Below, piece after piece: positions 6,336 to 10,138 of a DNA stretch of 10,138 nt. A program made the position numbers and the translations under genes. The DNA is taken from positions 1-10,138 of the forward strand of contig CAZKKN010000058.1 of assembly GCA_964553375.1 (NCBI GenBank). Direction: 5' to 3'. The first letter of the stretch is position 1. Each line of letters opens with the position of its first letter. The DNA comes from UBA9715 sp964553375. GTDB lineage: Bacteria; Actinomycetota; Coriobacteriia; Coriobacteriales; Eggerthellaceae. The notes beneath the pieces were generated by a model. That model did not search any database. It saw only the letters and a list, made by a program, of their open reading frames with translations, and was not told where the DNA came from.

Positions 6336-7205
6336 ATGCTTAACGAGCTCTACCATTCCCTTGATCCTGTAGCGTTTTCCATCGGGCCGTTCTCGGTTCG
6401 CTGGTATGGTATCGCCTATGTGGCGGGGTTCATCCTCGCTGCAGTGGTCATGGACCGCATCGCCCGGCGCTGGAAGCTGCGCTTCGATGCCGAGGCGCTG
6501 CTGACCATCTTCTGCTGCGTGGTGATCGGCATCATCCTGGGTGCGCGCCTGGGATATTGCCTGTTTTACGGCGATGGCTATTACCTGCGCTATCCGTTGG
6601 AGATCCTCGCCATAAACCAGGGGGGCATGAGCTTCCATGGGGGGCTCATCGGTGCGCTTCTGGCGGGCATCGTGGCGGCGAAGATGACCCATATCCCCTA
6701 TCTTACCTTGGCCGACATGGGGGCTATCGTGGCTCCCATCGGGCTTTTCTTGGGGCGTTGCGCCAATTTCATCAATGGGGAGCTTTGGGGCGCGCCCACC
6801 GATGCACCGTGGGGCGTTGTCTTCGGCGGTGCTGCGGGCTTGGTGGCCCGCCATCCCTCCCAGCTCTATGAGGCGCTGCTGGAAGGCGTCATCCTGTTCT
6901 TGCTGCTGTTCGCGCTTTCTCGAAAGCGCCCCCCGCTTCCCCGGGGCACTTTCCTCGGTGTGTTCTTGACGTTCTACGGCATCGCGCGCTTCCTCATCGA
7001 GTTCGTGCGTCAGCCGGACGCCCAGTTGGGGTATCTTTGGGGCGATTGGCTCACCATGGGCCAGGTGCTTTCCATCCCGCTCATCATCTTAGGATTAGTG
7101 CTTTTGGTTTGGGCTCTGAAACACAAGCTCCCACAGGAGGGGCTTCCCCCTTCAACGGGCGGTCCCGCTGTAGGTGGGGCCCCTTCGGAGCAGGATGCGG
7201 ACTAG
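6336..7205 (+). CDS. lgt: Phosphatidylglycerol-prolipoprotein diacylglyceryl transferase
   Basis: Lgt is the integral membrane enzyme that moves diacylglycerol from phosphatidylglycerol to the lipobox Cys of prolipoproteins, the first step of lipoprotein maturation. The 289-residue length is typical. Family motifs are IGPFSVRWYGI near the N-terminus, GMSFHGG with His101, the Lgt signature GRCANFINGELWG with Arg141 (E. coli Arg143), RHPSQLYEA and RFLIEFVRQPD with a conserved late Arg. Several hydrophobic segments cover residues 25-45, 55-77, 103-116, 127-140, 180-195, 205-220 and 240-262. The last 25 residues are a hydrophilic Pro/Gly tail. It starts 1 base after the zinc-ribbon gene, with GGGG at 6319-6322 as a rather distant ribosome site, so translation may depend on the upstream gene. 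Confidence 0.97.
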   Translation: MLNELYHSLDPVAFSIGPFSVRWYGIAYVAGFILAAVVMDRIARRWKLRFDAEALLTIFCCVVIGIILGARLGYCLFYGDGYYLRYPLEILAINQGGMSFHGGLIGALLAGIVAAKMTHIPYLTLADMGAIVAPIGLFLGRCANFINGELWGAPTDAPWGVVFGGAAGLVARHPSQLYEALLEGVILFLLLFALSRKRPPLPRGTFLGVFLTFYGIARFLIEFVRQPDAQLGYLWGDWLTMGQVLSIPLIILGLVLLVWALKHKLPQEGLPPSTGGPAVGGAPSEQDAD

Positions 7206-7207
7206 AC

Positions 7208-7212
7208 AGGAG
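7208..7212 (+). promoter_or_regulatory. Ribosome binding site that sets the rhaD start
   Basis: AGGAG lies 6 bases before the ATG at 7219. It supports this start over the in-frame ATG at 7174, which lies inside lgt. Confidence 0.8.
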
Positions 7213-7218
7213 CGGTTC

Positions 7219-8127
7219 ATGGACTTCTCGGAGATGTTCGATGGGGCAGCCGACCTTTTCGGTCAAGGCGTGGCAGCAGCGCGGGATGCCATGGGGGATA
7301 AGGCGTGCGAGTCCTTGGGGTTCGTGCGCGCCCTGCGTCAGCTTTGCTATGAGGGCTCCCAGGCGGGATATCACGAGCGCAACGGTGGAAACGCCAGCTA
7401 CATACTGAGCGACCAGGACATCCATGCCGCCTCCTCGTTTTTCCGGAGCCCGGGCCCTTGGCTGCCCCTGGCCTTTCCCACGGCGGCCATGGGCGGCAGC
7501 TACCTGCTGGCCACCGCAGCGGGGTGCTACTTGAAGAACGTGGCTGTGAATCCTGTTGCCACCTTGGGTATCGTGGAGTTGAGCCCCGATGGCGCGGAGT
7601 ATCGCACGGTTTGGGGATTCAAGGGCGATGGGCGCCCCACCAGCGAGCTTTCAGCCCATGTTGCGTGCCATGGGGCTCGGAGAAGCGCCACAGCAGGGCG
7701 CAGCCGAGTGCTCTATCATGCCCATCCTGCATCGGTGGTGGCGCTCACGGCGCTGGTTGAACCGGACGCGCGCGCTTTGACCAACATCCTTTGGCGCTCG
7801 CTGACCGAAAGCCTCATCGCCTTCCCTCAGGGACTGGGAGCGCTTCCCTGGATGGTGCCGGGTTCGGCCTCGTTGGCTCAAGCTACAGCTGAGCAGCTGA
7901 TGGTCTATCCGGCGTGCTTATGGCAGCTTCATGGCGTCTTCGCTTCGGGGGAGACCGCCGATGATGCCTTCGGTCTTGTGCAGGCCATCGACAAGGCCGC
8001 CTCGACTCAACTCGCGTTGCGCTCCGCTGCAGCTGGAGACCCGGCATCCGCCTTCCAGCTAAGCGATGACGACCTGCTGTCGATGGCTGAGGCCTATGAC
8101 CTTCCGGTGAACAAGTCTTTCCTCTAA
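7219..8127 (+). CDS. rhaD: Rhamnulose-1-phosphate aldolase (class II, zinc-dependent)
   Basis: RhaD splits L-rhamnulose 1-phosphate into dihydroxyacetone phosphate and L-lactaldehyde, the last step of L-rhamnose breakdown in the cytoplasm. All known E. coli RhaD active-site residues recur at a constant offset of +26: Asn55 (Asn29) in HERNGGN, Glu143 (Glu117) in PTSELSAH, His167 and His169 (His141, His143) in YHAHPAS, Glu197 (Glu171) in LTESLIAFP, and His238 (His212) in LHGVFASG. GALPWMVPG and VNPVATLGIVEL also match closely. At 302 residues it exceeds E. coli RhaD (274), mainly by about 26 residues at the N-terminus. The constant register means the core aligns without gaps, which argues for RhaD rather than FucA or AraD. 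It follows lgt by 13 bases. No rhaA, rhaB or rhamnose regulator is in view; a ROK kinase follows 70 bases downstream. Confidence 0.92.
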   Translation: MDFSEMFDGAADLFGQGVAAARDAMGDKACESLGFVRALRQLCYEGSQAGYHERNGGNASYILSDQDIHAASSFFRSPGPWLPLAFPTAAMGGSYLLATAAGCYLKNVAVNPVATLGIVELSPDGAEYRTVWGFKGDGRPTSELSAHVACHGARRSATAGRSRVLYHAHPASVVALTALVEPDARALTNILWRSLTESLIAFPQGLGALPWMVPGSASLAQATAEQLMVYPACLWQLHGVFASGETADDAFGLVQAIDKAASTQLALRSAAAGDPASAFQLSDDDLLSMAEAYDLPVNKSFL

Positions 8128-8151
8128 TATAGTTGCGGAAATGAATCGGGA

Positions 8152-8173
8152 AGGGCCTGAGGTGTTTGGCCCT
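8152..8173 (+). other. Short hairpin in the rhaD-kinase gap
   Basis: AGGGCC (8152-8157) and GGCCCT (8168-8173) form a 6-bp GC-rich stem with a 10-base loop, in the 70-base gap before the kinase start. No T-run follows, so it is not a standard terminator. It could be an attenuating or processing structure, or chance. Confidence 0.3.
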
Positions 8174-8183
8174 GAAGCTTGCG

Positions 8184-8191
8184 AAAGGCGG
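8184..8191 (+). promoter_or_regulatory. Likely ribosome binding site for the ROK kinase
   Basis: AAAGGCGG ends 6 bases before the ATG at 8198. The earlier in-frame ATG at 8141 has only GGAA directly beside it and would add 19 residues not expected ahead of the ROK nucleotide-binding strand, so 8198 is preferred. Confidence 0.55.
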
Positions 8192-8197
8192 CTCCCT

Positions 8198-9199
8198 ATG
8201 GCCGACAGCAAACTGTATCTGGGCATCGATTACGGTGGGAACAGCGTGAAGATGGGTCTGGTTGATTGCACGGGCCAGCTTTCCGGTCGCTATAGCCGCC
8301 CCACCGATAACCTCACTGACAAGGTTGCCTGCCGTGCGTTCGCTGCCGAGGCCGGCGAATTCGTCCATGGCTTGGGTATCTACTCCTCCGAGCTCGGTGG
8401 CGTAGGGTTGGCCATACCCGGCATCGCCTCCGAGGATAGCTTCCTCACCCCCAATGTGGGTACCAATTGGCCGCTGCTCCTGGAGTGCCTTTCCCGGACG
8501 TTCGCAAAGCCCGCCATCTCGGTTCTGAACGATGCCAATGCGGCAGCCCTTGGCGAGCTTTGGATGGGGGCCGGCGTGAACCTTCAGTCGGTCCTGCTGG
8601 TCACCGTGGGTTCTGCCATCGGCTCTGGCTTGGTAGTGGGGGGCAATGTGGTTTCCGGCGGTCATGGTGCTGCAGGTGAGATAGGGCATATGACCGTGGT
8701 GCCCGACGGGCGCCTTTGCAAATGTGGCCGCAAGGGGTGCTTGGAGCGTTACGCTTCGGCTCGAGGCATCGTCATGACCTTCAATGAGGCCGAGCAGCTG
8801 GCTCATTTGGACGCAGATAAGTTCACCGACAAGGTGCCGCTGCACGAAACCGATGCCCTTACGGTGTTCCAGGCTGCCCAAGCGGGAGACCCCCGGGCGC
8901 TTTTCGCTATCGCCGATGCCGCCGATAAGCTTGGCTTCGCCTTGGCCCAGGCAGCTTGCACCATAGACCCGGCCATCATCCTCATCGGAGGCGGCCTTTC
9001 CCAGGCCGAGAACATGTTCATGGGGGATTTGCGCAGCGCCTACCGCAAATATGCTTTCAAGGCCTGTGCCCAGACGCCCATCCAAAGCGCCACCCTGAAA
9101 GGGGATGCGGGCATCATCGGGGCAGCGCGATTCGCCATGCTGGCAACCCCTCAGGATGAGGCGGCGCGGGATTGGCTCGATCCCGATTTCGGGCTGTAA
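8198..9199 (+). CDS. ROK-family sugar kinase (glucokinase-like)
   Basis: ROK proteins of this layout are ATP-dependent kinases of glucose, N-acetylmannosamine, fructose, allose or related sugars in the cytoplasm. In the 333-residue protein the phosphate loop is GIDYGGNSVKMGLVD (residues 9-23), the catalytic Asp is Asp112 in LNDANAAALGE, Glu161 and His164 lie in GEIGHM, and CKCGRKGCLE carries zinc cysteines 174, 176 and 181. A late GGGLSQAENMF matches the adenosine-binding region. There is no N-terminal helix-turn-helix, so it is a kinase rather than a ROK repressor. The usual DxGGT reads DYGGN here, with Asn15 for Thr. It lies between rhaD and the FNT channel gene; gaps of 70 and 24 bases suggest co-transcription. 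Glucokinase is the commonest function in actinobacteria, but the substrate cannot be fixed from sequence. Confidence 0.88.
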   Translation: MADSKLYLGIDYGGNSVKMGLVDCTGQLSGRYSRPTDNLTDKVACRAFAAEAGEFVHGLGIYSSELGGVGLAIPGIASEDSFLTPNVGTNWPLLLECLSRTFAKPAISVLNDANAAALGELWMGAGVNLQSVLLVTVGSAIGSGLVVGGNVVSGGHGAAGEIGHMTVVPDGRLCKCGRKGCLERYASARGIVMTFNEAEQLAHLDADKFTDKVPLHETDALTVFQAAQAGDPRALFAIADAADKLGFALAQAACTIDPAIILIGGGLSQAENMFMGDLRSAYRKYAFKACAQTPIQSATLKGDAGIIGAARFAMLATPQDEAARDWLDPDFGL

Positions 9200-9223
9200 G
9201 AGCGAAGGATAGGGGAGGGATCC

Positions 9224-10135
9224 ATGGATGCAGCAAGCGAATCCCAGGTTGTAAACGCCTCGGCCCAAGAGGTGCCTGAGGCCGTTTCGGCGCCGACCGC
9301 CGCAGCGGTGAAGCCCGACTGCCGCAGTGGCGTTGCCCTGTTCGAGCAAGCGGAAACGGTGGCGATCTCCAAGGCATCCGTGGGGGCGGGCCGCTGTTTC
9401 GCTCTGGCCATCCTTGCGGGTATGATGATTGGCATGGGAGCCTTGCTCATGCTCTTCGTGAAATCGGATTCCACGCTTTCCTTCGCGGTTTCCCAGGTCA
9501 TGGGAGGGGTCTGCTTCTCCCTGGGCCTGATTTGCGTCATCGTGGCGGGAGCGGAGCTGTTCACGGGCAATACGCTCATGGTCATGGCGGCCAGCAGTAA
9601 GCGCTTGGCTTGGAAGGCCGTGCTGAAGAACTGGGCCATCGTTTATTGCGGAAACCTCGTGGGTTCGCTCCTGCTCGTCGGGATCATCCTTGCCAGCAAC
9701 GTGGCCACCATGAACGGCCATGGCGTTGCCGATGCCATGGTTACGGTTGCCTATAACAAAATGATCCTTTCTCCCTTCGAGATATTCGTGCGCGGCATCA
9801 TGTGCAATTGGCTCGTTTGCCTGGCGGTTTGGATGGGATTCGCGGGACGTACCGTCATCGACAAGGTGTTCACAACCATTTTCCCGGTCATGGCCTTTGT
9901 GGCTTGCGGCTTCGAGCACTGCGTAGCCAACATGTTCATCCTGCCCATGGGAATCGCCGCCTTCGATGCCTACGGTTATGGCGGTGCCTCGATCTCTCCC
10001 GAAGCGCTTGCCTCGGTTATGAATGCCGGTGGAGCCGTTTACAACATCTTCTTCGCCACTTTGGGCAATATCCTCGGAGGAGCGATTCTGGTGGGCATGA
10101 TGTATTGGATCGCCTACCACAGGAAAGCATCCTAG
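9224..10135 (+). CDS. Formate/nitrite transporter (FNT) family channel
   Basis: FNT proteins are pentameric inner-membrane channels for formate, nitrite, hydrosulfide or other small acids. The 303-residue protein has a hydrophilic Ala-rich N-terminus (about 1-35), an amphipathic LFEQAETVAISKAS stretch, then about six membrane segments beginning near residue 59. Family hallmarks are ELFTGNT (111-117, the omega-loop break in helix 2), RGIMCNWLVCLAVW (190-203, helix 5 break) and GFEHCVANMF with the pore His232 (E. coli FocA His209). Sequence around GFEH and the MDK/IDK-like loop resembles FocA more than NirC, so formate is the leading guess, but nitrite or hydrosulfide is possible. AGGGGAGG at 9211-9218 is a strong ribosome site 5 bases before the ATG. 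It appears to be the last gene in view; only 3 bases follow the stop, so its downstream context is unknown. Confidence 0.93.
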   Translation: MDAASESQVVNASAQEVPEAVSAPTAAAVKPDCRSGVALFEQAETVAISKASVGAGRCFALAILAGMMIGMGALLMLFVKSDSTLSFAVSQVMGGVCFSLGLICVIVAGAELFTGNTLMVMAASSKRLAWKAVLKNWAIVYCGNLVGSLLLVGIILASNVATMNGHGVADAMVTVAYNKMILSPFEIFVRGIMCNWLVCLAVWMGFAGRTVIDKVFTTIFPVMAFVACGFEHCVANMFILPMGIAAFDAYGYGGASISPEALASVMNAGGAVYNIFFATLGNILGGAILVGMMYWIAYHRKAS

Positions 10136-10138
10136 CGC

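Noticed and set aside
7137..7152. GGGG...CCCC hairpin near the 3' end of lgt as a terminator
   Set aside because: It is inside coding sequence encoding the Pro/Gly tail, has a short stem with no T-run, and rhaD follows within 70 bases with its own good ribosome site.
8141..8197. Earlier ATG for the ROK kinase
   Set aside because: It has no well-spaced ribosome site, and the added residues precede the start of the conserved nucleotide-binding fold. It also overlaps the hairpin at 8152-8173.
7883..10120. A 745-codon open frame on the minus strand across rhaD, the ROK kinase and the FNT gene
   Set aside because: It lies antisense to three well-recognised proteins. The translation is rich in His, Gly and Arg with no family resemblance. 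Long antisense frames are expected where third codon positions are GC-rich.

Overview
The window is about 10.1 kb of GC-rich bacterial DNA. Every gene I can support lies on the + strand, spacing is tight, and no gene-free stretch exceeds about 125 bases. GC-rich third codon positions, strong AGGAG-type ribosome sites, an anaerobic (class III) ribonucleotide reductase and an Arg-rich actinobacterial-type LCP protein suggest a strict or facultative anaerobe of the Actinomycetota. Coriobacteriia (an Eggerthella, Slackia, Olsenella or Collinsella-like host) is my best guess, made from protein character only, with moderate confidence.

Region 1 (1-2943) is an apparent operon: the 3' part of nrdD, which is cut by the window edge; nrdG, its radical-SAM activase; and a trimeric-type purine nucleoside phosphorylase. 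All three concern nucleotides: making dNTPs without oxygen and salvaging purines.

Region 2 (2944-5755) opens with a 121-base gap holding a good TATAAT box. It drives murA, the first committed step of peptidoglycan synthesis, and an LCP/LytR_C membrane protein that starts 3 bases after murA ends. This is a cell-envelope pair. The LCP domain has lost most of the arginines its family uses for catalysis.

Region 3 (5756-10138) follows a 113-base gap with an 11-bp RNA hairpin and a probable promoter. The genes are nfu (Fe-S carrier), a 73-residue double-CxxC zinc-ribbon protein, lgt (lipoprotein maturation), a rhamnulose-1-phosphate aldolase with all catalytic residues in exact register with E. 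coli RhaD, a ROK-family sugar kinase, and a formate/nitrite-family channel. Gaps run from 1 to 70 bases, so co-transcription is plausible. Functionally the cluster mixes housekeeping (nfu, lgt) with sugar and small-acid metabolism (aldolase, kinase, channel).

I found no mobile elements, CRISPR arrays, tRNA or rRNA genes, riboswitches or phage genes. Nothing amounts to a clearly new system. The points most worth a second look are the degenerate LCP domain, the cysteine pattern of NrdD that hints at a thioredoxin-type rather than formate-type reductase, the orphan RhaD next to a ROK kinase, and the small zinc-ribbon protein.
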